Shown here: in pieces, positions 1 through 7,998 of the stretch | Numbering within the stretch: position 1 is the first letter of the stretch | Layout: the number at the start of each line of letters is the position of its first letter | From: Allostella sp. ATCC 35155 | Lineage (GTDB): Bacteria > Pseudomonadota > Alphaproteobacteria > ATCC43930 > Allostellaceae | Direction of reading: 5' to 3' | Assembly: GCA_006738865.1 (NCBI GenBank) | Contig: AP019701.1 | Span: forward strand, 3,530,001 to 3,594,000 | Length of the DNA stretch: 64,000 bases | Translations under genes and position numbers: made by a program | The notes under the pieces: generated by a model | Databases searched by the model: none | The model's input: only the letters and a program-made list of their open reading frames with translations | What the model was told of the DNA's origin: nothing

Positions 1-571
1 CCATCGTGTCGGCGAGGCTGACCGTCGTCAGCGTGCAACCGTGCTCGGCCATCGCCCGCTCGGTCCGCGCGATGAGGTCCAGCACCTTGGCCTCGGGAAT
101 GTAGCCCTCGAAGTTGCAGCCGAAGGCCGCCATCAGGCCCAGCGTCCGCACCGGGATGCCGTTCGCCTGGTACCGGGCGATCCAGTCCGGCATCTGCGCC
201 AGCGTGTCGTCGATGCTGCGGTTGGTGTTGCGGCGGACGAAGGTCTCGCTCGCGGTCAGGGTCAGCTTGCCGTTGACGTCGACATGGCCGTTGGCGATCG
301 CCCGCTCCAGCCCCTTGGCGTTGAGCCAGAGCGCGCGGTAGGCGACCCCGTCCTTCCGGCGGATGCCGGCGAAGACGGCGTCGCCGTCGGCCATCTGCGG
401 CACCGCCCGCGGGTTGACGAAGGAACCGGCCTCGATCTCGCCGCAGCCGGCATCGGCCAGCGCCTCGATCATGCGGATCTTGTCGGCCGTCTCGACGAAC
501 TTCGGCTCGATCTGCAGGCCGTCGCGCGGCCCCACTTCCTGGATATGAACGAACTTCGGCAGGTCGGACAT
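1..571 (-). CDS. Hydroxymethylglutaryl-CoA lyase family protein (3' end outside window)
   Basis: HMGL-like TIM-barrel lyase, which splits 3-hydroxy-3-methylglutaryl-CoA or a related acyl-CoA into acetyl-CoA and a keto acid. The first 190 residues of about 300 are present. EVGPRDGLQ at residues 12-20 carries the catalytic Arg16 and metal-binding Asp17 of the family, and SLADT near residue 186 is also typical. The ATG at 569-571 is preceded by AGGAGA at good spacing. The gene follows tctA by 11 bp on the same strand and is probably the last gene of the tctCBA transcript, so it may degrade the acid imported by that system. Citramalyl-CoA or another HMGL-type substrate is equally possible because the C-terminal signature lies outside the window. 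Confidence 0.85.
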   Translation of the reverse strand, partial: MSDLPKFVHIQEVGPRDGLQIEPKFVETADKIRMIEALADAGCGEIEAGSFVNPRAVPQMADGDAVFAGIRRKDGVAYRALWLNAKGLERAIANGHVDVNGKLTLTASETFVRRNTNRSIDDTLAQMPDWIARYQANGIPVRTLGLMAAFGCNFEGYIPEAKVLDLIARTERAMAEHGCTLTTVSLADTM

Positions 572-582
572 CGCGGGGTCTC

Positions 583-2091
583 CTATGGGGCGGCCGCGGC
601 GCGAGCGCGCCGGCGGCCGCGCAGTTCGAAGGTCACGGCGGCGGCGATCATCGCGATGCTCACGACATGCAGGCCGACCGAGAGCGGGCTCTGGACCAGG
701 ATCGCCCAGTCGCCGCCGCTCGCCTGCATCGCCCGCCGCAGGTTCTGCTCCATCGGCCCGCCCAGCAACATGCCCAGCACCAGCGGGATCATGGAGAAGC
801 CCATCTTCCGCATGACGAACCCGAGGATGCCGAACAGCGTCATGAGCAGGAGGTCGAACGGGCTGTTGCTGATCGAGTAGACGCCGACATAGCTGACCAC
901 GACGACGAACGGCATGAGATAGCGCGTCGGGATGGTGAGCAGGCGGGCGAACACGCCGACCAGCGGGATGTTCATCACCAGCAGGATGAAGTTGCTGACG
1001 TAGAGCGCGGCGACCAGGCCCCAGATGAGCTCCGGCTGGCGCTCGAACAGCAGCGGCCCCGGCTGGATGTTCAGGGTCACCAGCATGCCGAGCATGATCG
1101 CGGTGGCGCCGCTGCCGGGGATGCCGAGCGTCAGCATCGGCACGAGGTTGCCGCCGGCGGCCGCGTTGTCCGCCGCCTCCGGCGCGGCGACGCCGCGCGG
1201 GTCGCCCTTGCCGAAGGTGCCGTCCTTGTCCGACAGCTTCTTCTCCAGCGTGTAGCCGAGGAAGCTCGCCATGGTCGCGCCGGCGCCGGGCAGGACGCCG
1301 ATGACGAAGCCGAGCGCGCTCGATCGCAGCGTCGCTGCCGGGAAGATGAGGTCGCGGAAGGACGAGCGGATCTGGCCGACCGGCAGGCGCTTGCCCTGCC
1401 CGCCCTCGCGGTCGGTGAGGAACATCAGGAACTCGCTGATCGCGAAGAGCCCGATCGCCGCCACCACGAAGTCGATCCCGTCATAGAGTTCGAAGCTGTC
1501 GAAGGTGAAGCGCGGCACGCCGCTGGCCGGGTCGATCCCGACGGTGGACAGCACCAGCCCGAGGATGCCGGCGATCAGCGTCTTCGCCGGGTTGCCGGTG
1601 CCGACGCCGCCGACCGCGACGACCGCCAGGACGAAGAGCGCGAAATACTCCGGCGGTCCGAAATAGATCGCCGCCGAGGCGAGCAGCGGCGCGCAGATCG
1701 TCAGGCCGATCGTCGCCAGCGTGCCGCCGACGAAGGACGATATGGCCGATATCGCCAGCGCATCGGCCGCCCGCCCCTTGAGCGCCATCGGGTAGCCGTC
1801 GAGGCAGGTCATCACCGCCGGCGCGTCGCCCGGGATGTTCAGGAGGATGCTGGAGATGCGCCCACCGAACATGGTGCCGTAGTAGACGCTGGTCAGCAGG
1901 ATCATCGATTCGATCGGCGTCAGCTTCAGGCTGAAGGCCAGCGGAATCAGGATCGCGATGCCGTTGACCGGCCCGATGCCGGGAAGCGCGCCGATGACCG
2001 TGCCGAGGAAGCAGCCGATCACCGCCAGGCCGAGATTGTACGGCTGCAGCGCGACGCCGAAGCCGCTGCCGAGCGAGGAGACGATGTCCAT
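583..2091 (-). CDS. tctA: Tripartite tricarboxylate transporter permease TctA
   Basis: Large 12-TM membrane subunit of a tripartite tricarboxylate (TTT) transporter, 502 residues, which is the normal family length. The N-terminal segment with LPGIGPVNGIAILIPLAF and a second conserved segment with VIGVLPGAGATMASFLGY are the paired TctA signatures. It works with TctB in the inner membrane and periplasmic TctC to import a di- or tricarboxylate using the proton or sodium gradient. The start lies 7 bp after tctB. The ligand cannot be read from sequence; an HMG-CoA-lyase-like gene downstream hints at a branched carboxylate. Confidence 0.93.
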   Translation of the reverse strand: MDIVSSLGSGFGVALQPYNLGLAVIGCFLGTVIGALPGIGPVNGIAILIPLAFSLKLTPIESMILLTSVYYGTMFGGRISSILLNIPGDAPAVMTCLDGYPMALKGRAADALAISAISSFVGGTLATIGLTICAPLLASAAIYFGPPEYFALFVLAVVAVGGVGTGNPAKTLIAGILGLVLSTVGIDPASGVPRFTFDSFELYDGIDFVVAAIGLFAISEFLMFLTDREGGQGKRLPVGQIRSSFRDLIFPAATLRSSALGFVIGVLPGAGATMASFLGYTLEKKLSDKDGTFGKGDPRGVAAPEAADNAAAGGNLVPMLTLGIPGSGATAIMLGMLVTLNIQPGPLLFERQPELIWGLVAALYVSNFILLVMNIPLVGVFARLLTIPTRYLMPFVVVVSYVGVYSISNSPFDLLLMTLFGILGFVMRKMGFSMIPLVLGMLLGGPMEQNLRRAMQASGGDWAILVQSPLSVGLHVVSIAMIAAAVTFELRGRRRARAAAAP

Positions 2092-2098
2092 GGGGCCG

Positions 2099-2533
2099 TC
2101 AGCTTCCCGCGAAGAGGGTGCCGCCCGGCAGGGACAGTTCCAACCCCCAGGTAAAGAGAACGTAGGTGCCGACGCTGACGGCGGCGCCGGAGGCGGCGGC
2201 CGGCAGCGGCCGCGCCCCCAGCAGCGCCGCCAGGGCGGCGGCGAGGATCGTCGTGCAGAGCAGATAGCCGGCCGGCACGATCAGCAGCGCATAGGCGAGC
2301 ATGAGCCCGACCGACACCGCCTGCAGCACCAGCACCCGGCCGCCCGTCCAATCCGGCTCGGGATCGGGACGGAACACGAGCCACAGCCCGAGCCCCGCCA
2401 CCACCGGCGCCAGAAGCTGCGGAAAGGCGGCCGGGCCGAGCGGATCGGCGAAGGGCGCCTCGTACTCGCCGGCCGCCCAGCCGTACCAGGCGGCCAGCAG
2501 GATCAGCCCTGCCCCGACGATCCGGTCGCTCAC
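2099..2533 (-). CDS. tctB: Tripartite tricarboxylate transporter small permease TctB
   Basis: Small 4-TM subunit of the TTT transporter, 144 residues. The GTG start at 2531-2533 overlaps the tctC stop as GTGA, indicating translational coupling; a longer upstream frame would run deep into tctC and lacks membrane-protein character. Hydrophobic segments begin at residue 5 (IVGAGLILLAAWYGW) and recur near 40, 75 and 110. TctB proteins are poorly conserved, so the call rests on length, topology and position between tctC and tctA. Confidence 0.85.
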   Translation of the reverse strand: MSDRIVGAGLILLAAWYGWAAGEYEAPFADPLGPAAFPQLLAPVVAGLGLWLVFRPDPEPDWTGGRVLVLQAVSVGLMLAYALLIVPAGYLLCTTILAAALAALLGARPLPAAASGAAVSVGTYVLFTWGLELSLPGGTLFAGS

Positions 2534-3519
2534 TTGATGACCCCGATGTCCCTCGAAAGCTCGCGGAGGTCGTTGACCGACTTGCGGGCGAAGGCCTCGA
2601 ACTCCTTGCCGCCGGACCACATCGGCGTCAGCCCGCTCTTCTGGGCCGTTTCCTTCCATTCCGGGCTGTCGTAGAGGCGCTTGAGGCCGGCGACCATCTT
2701 GTCGTAGTCGCCATCGGCGACCTGGCCGCCGGTGTAGAAGCCGCGCCAGTTGAGGCCGACGACGTCGAAGCCCTGCTCGCGCGCGGTCGGAAGGTTGGCG
2801 AACTTGCCCGGCAGGCGATCCTGGGTCAGCACCGCCAGCGCCCGCACCTGCCCGGATTCGACGAAGCCCGAAATCTCGCCCAGGTCGGTCGTGACCACGC
2901 CGATATGGCCGCCCAGCATCTGGGTGACGGCCGTGCTGCCGCCGTCGAACTGGACCCAGCGGATCTTGCGCAGGTCGGCCGCCCCCATGCCGGCGGCGCG
3001 CGCCACCAGCAACAGCCGGAGATGGTCATAGCCGCCGGCGCCGCTGGAGCCGCCGGTGACGGCGACGGCCGGGTTGCCCTTCATCGCGGTGATGAGGTCG
3101 CCCAGCGTCTTGTAGGGGGAGTCGGCCTTGACCAGCACGACGCCGGCGTCGGCGCCGAGCATCCCCACCCAGCGCATCTTGTCTGCATCGCCCGGATAGC
3201 GGCGCTGCGCGATCTGCGTCATCCCGACGCTGCTGGCCGCGACGATGAGATTGCCGTCCTTCGACCGGTTCTCGGCGACATGGGCGAAGGCGACCGCGCC
3301 GACGGCGCCCGGCATGTTCACGACCTGGACCGGCCGGTCGACGATCTTCAGTTCCTGCAGCAGCCGCCCGACGGTGCGGCACGTGAAGTCCCAGCCGCCG
3401 CCCGGTGCCGCCGGCGCGATGCATTCGGGCTTGGGACCGGCGAAACCGGACACCGCGAAGGCGGCCCCCAGCACCAGCGCGCCCTTCAGCGCAAGACCGA
3501 GCTTCGTGCGAATCGTCAT
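2530..3519 (-). CDS. tctC: Tripartite tricarboxylate transporter substrate-binding protein TctC
   Basis: Periplasmic Bug-family ligand-binding protein of the TTT transporter, 329 residues. The start at 3517-3519 is chosen because GGGAGGAC lies just upstream and it gives a proper signal peptide (MTIRTKLGLALKGALVLGAA, cleaved near FAG-PK). IAPAAPGGGWDFTCR and the VTGGSSGAGGYDHLR segment are the binding-loop motifs of the family. First gene of the tctCBA operon. It faces a divergent iclR-type gene across a 509-bp gap and is probably controlled by it. Confidence 0.92.
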   Translation of the reverse strand: MTIRTKLGLALKGALVLGAAFAVSGFAGPKPECIAPAAPGGGWDFTCRTVGRLLQELKIVDRPVQVVNMPGAVGAVAFAHVAENRSKDGNLIVAASSVGMTQIAQRRYPGDADKMRWVGMLGADAGVVLVKADSPYKTLGDLITAMKGNPAVAVTGGSSGAGGYDHLRLLLVARAAGMGAADLRKIRWVQFDGGSTAVTQMLGGHIGVVTTDLGEISGFVESGQVRALAVLTQDRLPGKFANLPTAREQGFDVVGLNWRGFYTGGQVADGDYDKMVAGLKRLYDSPEWKETAQKSGLTPMWSGGKEFEAFARKSVNDLRELSRDIGVIK

Positions 3520-3574
3520 TCTGTCCTCCCGCTTTCGGGCCTGCCGCCCGGATTGCCTCAACTAAGCATCATTC

Positions 3575-3970
3575 CGCCGCGGCGCGCGAGCCCTGCGCCC
3601 CGACCTCGATCATGCCCGCCGCAGCGAGCCGGTCGATCTCGCACCCGTCGATTCGTGCCGTCGCCACGACCGCGTCGGCAACCCCGCGGTCGTCGTGCCC
3701 GGCCGCGCGACCGGCAGCAGGCCGCCGGCGTTGGGATGGGGGGCGTCGAAGGGTTGGCGCGGCCGCGCGACGGGCGCACCGGGATTGAGCGCCGACCGGC
3801 GGCTTGGCGCGGACGACGTCGGCAAGGACGGGGCCGCCGCACGGCCGCATCGCCGAAGCTGACGGGGCGGACCATCCTCCAGCTGCACAGCTGCATCGCC
3901 GTCGGCGTCAGCGTCGGGCATCGGCGTACTCCCGTGGCTCCCGCCGGGCCTACGATGCCGGCTTGTCGTT
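3575..3970 (-). other. Gap between tctC and iclR; possible decayed gene
   Basis: About 500 bp separate tctC from the IclR gene. No intact gene is convincing. On the minus strand short protein-like stretches appear in different frames, for example PHPNAGGLLPVARP and EIDRLAAAGMIEVG, the latter resembling the C-terminal end of a CoA-transferase-type protein. This would fit a gene broken by several frameshifts. The resemblance is weak and GC-rich antisense reading could produce it by chance. Confidence 0.25.
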
Positions 3971-3979
3971 CGGATTGGT

Positions 3980-4006
3980 GTTCTGCTAGACAGAACGGTA
4001 GTTCTG
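3980..4006. promoter_or_regulatory. Candidate IclR operator, three alternating half-sites
   Basis: GTTCTG (3980-3985), CAGAAC (3991-3996) and GTTCTG (4001-4006) alternate in orientation with 5- and 4-bp gaps, so neighbouring sites form two overlapping palindromes. The site ends 22 bp before the iclR start and lies on the tctC-divergent side. IclR regulators commonly bind such multi-half-site operators and repress themselves and a divergent target. Confidence 0.6.
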
Positions 4007-4028
4007 ACCAACAGCAATGTGACTGCCG

Positions 4029-4775
4029 GTGCGGAATCCTGTCAAGCCGGCGCAGGACGGCCCCACCCCCCCGCGCCGGCGCGAGGCCGACGGCGCCGCG
4101 GCGGTCGATCGCGCGCTGTCGATCCTGCTCGCCTTCCGGGAAGGCGACCGCAGCCTGACGCTCGGCGAACTTTCGCGGCGCACCGGCCTCTACAAGAGCA
4201 CCGCGCTGCGGCTGCTCGCGTCGTTGGAACGCCAGAACTTCGTCCTGCGCCAGCCCGACGGCGCGTGGAGGCTCGGGCCGGCGCTGTTCCGCCTGGGGGC
4301 GCTGTTCGAACGCTCGCTGGATCTGCGGTCGGTGGTCGAGCCGACGCTGCGGGCGCTCGCCGCCGAGACTGGCGAGAGCGTCTCCCTCTATGTCCGCGAG
4401 CGGGACCGGCGTCTCTGCCTGATGCGGATCGAGAGCCGGCAGAACGTGCGTGACCACATCGCCGTCGGTGCCCTGCTGCCGATCGACCGCGGCGCCGCCG
4501 GCCGGGTGCTGACGCGCTACGAGAGCGGCATCGGCGAAGACCGGGGCGAGGCGTTGCTTGCCTCGTCCATGGGCGAGCGCGATCCGGAACTGGCGGCGGC
4601 GGCGGCCCCCGTCCTCGATCGCGACGGCATGATGGTCGGCGCGCTCTGTGTCGCCGGGACGGCCACCCGCTTCGCCGACCCCGCCGTCATGGTGCGCGTC
4701 CGGCTTGCCGTGCTCGCCGCCGCGCGCCGCGTCACGGCGATGCTGGGCGGCCCGGCCGACCGGTTCGACGGATAG
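4029..4775 (+). CDS. IclR-family transcriptional regulator
   Basis: 248-residue IclR-type regulator. The N-terminal winged helix-turn-helix (about 25-85) contains LTLGELSRRTGLYKSTALRLLASLE, the family recognition-helix pattern. The effector-binding domain (about 100-240) has the RESRQNVRD, PIDRGAAGRVL and VLDRDGMMVGALCVAG segments. The start is GTG, with an operator-like palindrome immediately upstream. Divergent from tctCBA-HMGL, which it most likely represses or activates in response to the imported carboxylate or a CoA ester of it. Confidence 0.9.
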   Translation: MRNPVKPAQDGPTPPRRREADGAAAVDRALSILLAFREGDRSLTLGELSRRTGLYKSTALRLLASLERQNFVLRQPDGAWRLGPALFRLGALFERSLDLRSVVEPTLRALAAETGESVSLYVRERDRRLCLMRIESRQNVRDHIAVGALLPIDRGAAGRVLTRYESGIGEDRGEALLASSMGERDPELAAAAAPVLDRDGMMVGALCVAGTATRFADPAVMVRVRLAVLAAARRVTAMLGGPADRFDG

Positions 4776-4787
4776 CCGGGACGGCTC

Positions 4788-5459
4788 TCAGGCCGCGGTC
4801 GCTGCCGCCTCTGCCGCCTCAGCCTCGAGCATCGCCTGCAGGAACTCCATGCGGCCCTCGAAGAGGCGGAAGACGCCGTCCTGCGGCTGTGGCTGGTCGA
4901 GGGCCGCGATCGGGTCCAGCCCGGCATAGAGGCCGCGCAGCACCCGACCCGAAAAGCCGTGCGACACGGCAACCGTCGGGGCATCGACCTCGGCCAGCCA
5001 GCCGCCGAGCCGCTCGATCATCGCCGCATGCGTCTCGCCGCCCGGTGGCCGGAAGAACCGCTCGTGCGGGCTGGCGCCGTCGAGGGCGCCCGGAAACTCC
5101 GCCTCGATCTCGTCCCAGGTCATACCCTCCCAGGCGCCCAGCCCGATCTCCTTCAGGCGGTCGTCATACTCGACCGGCCGGCCGAGCGCGGCCGCGATCG
5201 GGTCCATGGTGGCGCGCGTGCGGCCGAGGGGGCTGGACACCAGGCGAAGCGGGGCCTCGCGCCCGAGCGTCCGCGCGAGCAGGTCGGCGATGGCCAGCGC
5301 CTGACGCCGGCCGCGTGCCGTGAGCGGCGAGTCATGCTGCCCCTGCAGCCGGCGCTGCGCGTTCCATTCCGTCTCGCCGTGCCGCACCAGCCATACGACA
5401 CAGCCCGGCTTCGTCTCGATCCGCGTGACCCGGACAGCCCCGGATGCGAGCCCGCTCAT
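4788..5459 (-). CDS. Histidine phosphatase family protein
   Basis: Histidine-phosphatase (phosphoglycerate-mutase-like) enzyme of 223 residues. LVRHGETEWN at residues 24-33 contains the phospho-accepting His27. KEIGLGAWEGMTWDEIE and the second catalytic His in VAVSHGFSGRVLRG are also present, a pattern closest to the GpmB/CobC/SixA group. The ATG at 5457-5459 overlaps the previous stop as ATGA, so this start is preferred over upstream in-frame alternatives. Substrate unknown; a true glycolytic mutase is unlikely from the motif spacing. Confidence 0.82.
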   Translation of the reverse strand: MSGLASGAVRVTRIETKPGCVVWLVRHGETEWNAQRRLQGQHDSPLTARGRRQALAIADLLARTLGREAPLRLVSSPLGRTRATMDPIAAALGRPVEYDDRLKEIGLGAWEGMTWDEIEAEFPGALDGASPHERFFRPPGGETHAAMIERLGGWLAEVDAPTVAVSHGFSGRVLRGLYAGLDPIAALDQPQPQDGVFRLFEGRMEFLQAMLEAEAAEAAATAA

Positions 5460-6175
5460 GGAAACCTGCATCGATCCACCGTGACGTTCATGAATCCCCG
5501 CGCGCCCTTGGCCGCCCGCACGCGCCATTCGAAGCCGGCGCCGACGACCGATTCGTCCATGGGCAGCATGCCTTGCACCACCCGCTCGCCGTCGCCGACC
5601 ACCATCGCCAGCTGAACCGGCTTGTCGGGGTCGTAGAAGGCCTGCGGACGCTCCGTACGGGCATTGACCATCGCCTCGCCCTCGGCGCTGACGCGCAGCT
5701 GCCCGCCGCCGAATCCCGCTTCCGTGCCGCCGCCGCGGTAGAGCGGCACCTTGACGTAGAAGCGCCGACTCTCCGGTGCCTCGCAGACCCGCTTGACCTC
5801 GAGCATCGCGACGACGGCATTGATCCGCTGCGGCGCCACCCCTTCCTCGAGCTTGATCTGGACCTGGCGCTGGATTTCCTGGGCGGGGCCCTTCGGCACC
5901 TCGCGGGCGTAGCGCTGCTCCAGCTGCTGATAGGCGGTGCGGAGCTGGGAGACGGCCGCCTCCGCCTCGCCCTTGCCGCGGGCCAGCCGATCGTTCTCGT
6001 CGCCGAGTTCGACGAGGCGATTGTTGAGCGCCGTGATCTGGCCGGCGGCATGTTCGCCGCCGATATAGAAGGCGAACGCCAGCGCGACCGTCGACAACCC
6101 GACCGCCACCAGCACTCCGAACAGTCGCGCCCGCCCGCGCCGCCGCCGCCTATCATCGCGAAAACTCAAGCTCAT
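5456..6175 (-). CDS. Membrane-anchored coiled-coil protein of unknown function
   Basis: 239 residues. A basic N-terminus (RRRRRGRAR) is followed by one membrane segment at about 18-38, then a predicted coiled coil from about 45 to 95 (repeated Leu/Glu/Gln heptads) and a C-terminal globular domain of about 130 residues ending in MNVTVDRCRFP. This is a type II topology with the soluble part in the periplasm. It is translationally coupled to the downstream histidine phosphatase gene. No family recognised with confidence. Confidence 0.6.
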   Translation of the reverse strand: MSLSFRDDRRRRRGRARLFGVLVAVGLSTVALAFAFYIGGEHAAGQITALNNRLVELGDENDRLARGKGEAEAAVSQLRTAYQQLEQRYAREVPKGPAQEIQRQVQIKLEEGVAPQRINAVVAMLEVKRVCEAPESRRFYVKVPLYRGGGTEAGFGGGQLRVSAEGEAMVNARTERPQAFYDPDKPVQLAMVVGDGERVVQGMLPMDESVVGAGFEWRVRAAKGARGFMNVTVDRCRFP

Positions 6176-6271
6176 CCGACTGTCGCCATGTCCTCCGGTG
6201 GCCCCCGCCGCACCGCCTTACGACGGAACGGCGAGGGGTGCAACGTCCGGGGACGTCGGCGGCGACCCCGA

Positions 6272-7033
6272 TCAGGCGGTCAGGCCGCCGTCGACGACGA
6301 GCGTTTGGCCGGTGACCATCGGCCCGCAGGCGCACAGGAACAGCATCGCCTCGGCAATGTCCTCCGGCTGGCAGGCGCGCTTCATCGGGGTCTTCTCGAT
6401 CGTCTCCTGCTTGCGGTCGTCGGGCCATTCCCGCGTCCACGGCGACTCGACGAAGCCGGGGGCGACCGCATTCACCCGCACGTCCGGCGCCATCGCCTTC
6501 GCCAGCGACCGCGTCATGTTGATGAGCGCCGCCTTGCCGGCCGCATAGGGCAGGCTCGACCCGCTGGCGGCGATGCCGGCGATGGAGGCGGTGCTGACCA
6601 CGGCGCCCCTGGCGGCGCGCAGGGCCGGTGCGGCCGCCTTGGTGCAGCGGAACGGGCCCAGCAGGTTCACCGTCAGGATCGTCGTCCAGAACGCGTCGGT
6701 CTGGGCGTCGAAGTCGCCGAAGGGAATCGGCGTCTGGGTCGCCGGCGTGCCGGCATTGTTGATGAGGAAGTCGAGCCGCCCCAGCCCGTCGACGGCGCCC
6801 GCCACCATCGCCTCGATCGCCGTGGGGTCGGAGACGTCGGCCGGTGCCGCGATGACGTCGAGTCCGTCGGCCCGCAGGCGCTCGACCGCCTCCGCCCCGC
6901 GCGGATCGGACGGCAGATGGTTGATCGCGACCTTCGCGCCGTTGCGCGCGAAGAGCGTGGCCGCCGCCAGCCCGATTCCCGACGCGCCGCCGGTGACGAG
7001 AACCGTGCGGCCCTCGAGATCGGCGGCGATCAC
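6272..7033 (-). CDS. SDR-family oxidoreductase
   Basis: Classical short-chain dehydrogenase/reductase of 253 residues. TGGASGIG at 14-21 binds the nicotinamide cofactor, NNAG is at 92-95, and the catalytic Ser (about 148-150), Tyr163 and Lys167 (YAAGK) are present. The C-terminal VTGQTLVVDGG is typical. The GTG start overlaps the stop of the BKACE gene as GTGA. It probably oxidises a hydroxy acid to the beta-keto acid that BKACE cleaves, or acts on a product; this is inferred from position only. Confidence 0.88.
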   Translation of the reverse strand: MIAADLEGRTVLVTGGASGIGLAAATLFARNGAKVAINHLPSDPRGAEAVERLRADGLDVIAAPADVSDPTAIEAMVAGAVDGLGRLDFLINNAGTPATQTPIPFGDFDAQTDAFWTTILTVNLLGPFRCTKAAAPALRAARGAVVSTASIAGIAASGSSLPYAAGKAALINMTRSLAKAMAPDVRVNAVAPGFVESPWTREWPDDRKQETIEKTPMKRACQPEDIAEAMLFLCACGPMVTGQTLVVDGGLTA

Positions 7034-7911
7034 GCGTGGTTCCTCAGCTTCAGCATCTGGCGCGCGTCCTGCGGCGCGGCGATCTCGTGGCCGAGAAGCT
7101 GGATGATGTTGATCGCCTTCTCGACCAGCTGCGCGTTGGAGCCGAAGACGCCGCGGTCGAGATAGAGATTGTCCTCCAGCCCGACGCGGACATGGCCGCC
7201 CAGCAGCACCGCCTGCGCCACCATCGGGAACTGCATCCGCGAGATGCCGAAGCCCGCCCATTCGGCGCCGGCCGGCAGCAGGTCGCGCATGTAGGCCATC
7301 GCCGCCGGGGTCGCCGGCTGGCCCCAGGAGATGCCGAGGCAGAGCTGGTAGAGCGGCGTGCCCTCGATGATCCCGCTCTCGACAAAATGGTTGGCGAGCC
7401 GGACATGGCCGCTGTCGAAGACCTCGAGCTCCGGCTTCACGCCCGCGGCCTGGATCGCCTTGGCCATGGCGGCGAGATGGGCGGGCGTGTTCATGAAGAC
7501 GTGCGGGCCGAAATTCATCGTCCCCATGTCGAGGCTGCAGATTTCCGGCCGCAGCTCCTCGACGTGCTGGACGCGCTCGGCCGGGGTCGCGAGGTTGGTG
7601 CCCTTGCCGGCCTCGGAAGGCTTGACGTCGCCCGGCACGAAGCGGCCGCCGGCGCCGGTCGTCAGGTTGATCACCAGGTCGGTGCCGCTGTCGCGAATCC
7701 GCGCCACCACTTCCCGGTAGAGCGCCGGGTCCATGCTGGCCTTGCCCGTCTCCGGGTTGCGCACATGGATGTGGCAGATGGTGGCGCCGGCCTTGGCGGC
7801 CTCGACGCAGGCGGTCGCGATCTCCGCCGGCGTGACCGGGATGGCGGGATGCTTGCCGACCGTGTCGCCCCCGCCGGTGACGGCGCAGGTGACGATGACC
7901 TTTCTGTCCAT
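7030..7911 (-). CDS. BKACE-family beta-keto acid cleavage enzyme
   Basis: 293-residue member of the BKACE (DUF849, 3-keto-5-aminohexanoate cleavage enzyme) family. These TIM-barrel enzymes use a divalent metal to react a beta-keto acid with acetyl-CoA, giving acetoacetate and a new CoA ester. CHIHVRNPETG near residue 46 carries the two metal-binding His, and SLDMGTMNFG and GLEDNLY are conserved family segments. It lies in a run of same-strand genes with a flavin amine oxidase and TRAP-TAXI transporter upstream and an SDR overlapping downstream. BKACE substrates range from lysine intermediates to dehydrocarnitine; the one here is not readable. Confidence 0.88.
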   Translation of the reverse strand: MDRKVIVTCAVTGGGDTVGKHPAIPVTPAEIATACVEAAKAGATICHIHVRNPETGKASMDPALYREVVARIRDSGTDLVINLTTGAGGRFVPGDVKPSEAGKGTNLATPAERVQHVEELRPEICSLDMGTMNFGPHVFMNTPAHLAAMAKAIQAAGVKPELEVFDSGHVRLANHFVESGIIEGTPLYQLCLGISWGQPATPAAMAYMRDLLPAGAEWAGFGISRMQFPMVAQAVLLGGHVRVGLEDNLYLDRGVFGSNAQLVEKAINIIQLLGHEIAAPQDARQMLKLRNHA

Positions 7912-7998
7912 GGGGCTTCCTCGGGCGAATTTGGCAGGTTGGAGCAGCGCTCGGGACGGGAGCCTAAGCGGCGGCGGCGCGGACGGGAAGCCCCGCCG

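Noticed and set aside
3558-4457. 300-codon minus-strand frame across the iclR promoter and gene start
   Set aside because: Overlaps a well-supported IclR gene antisense and shows no family features over its length.
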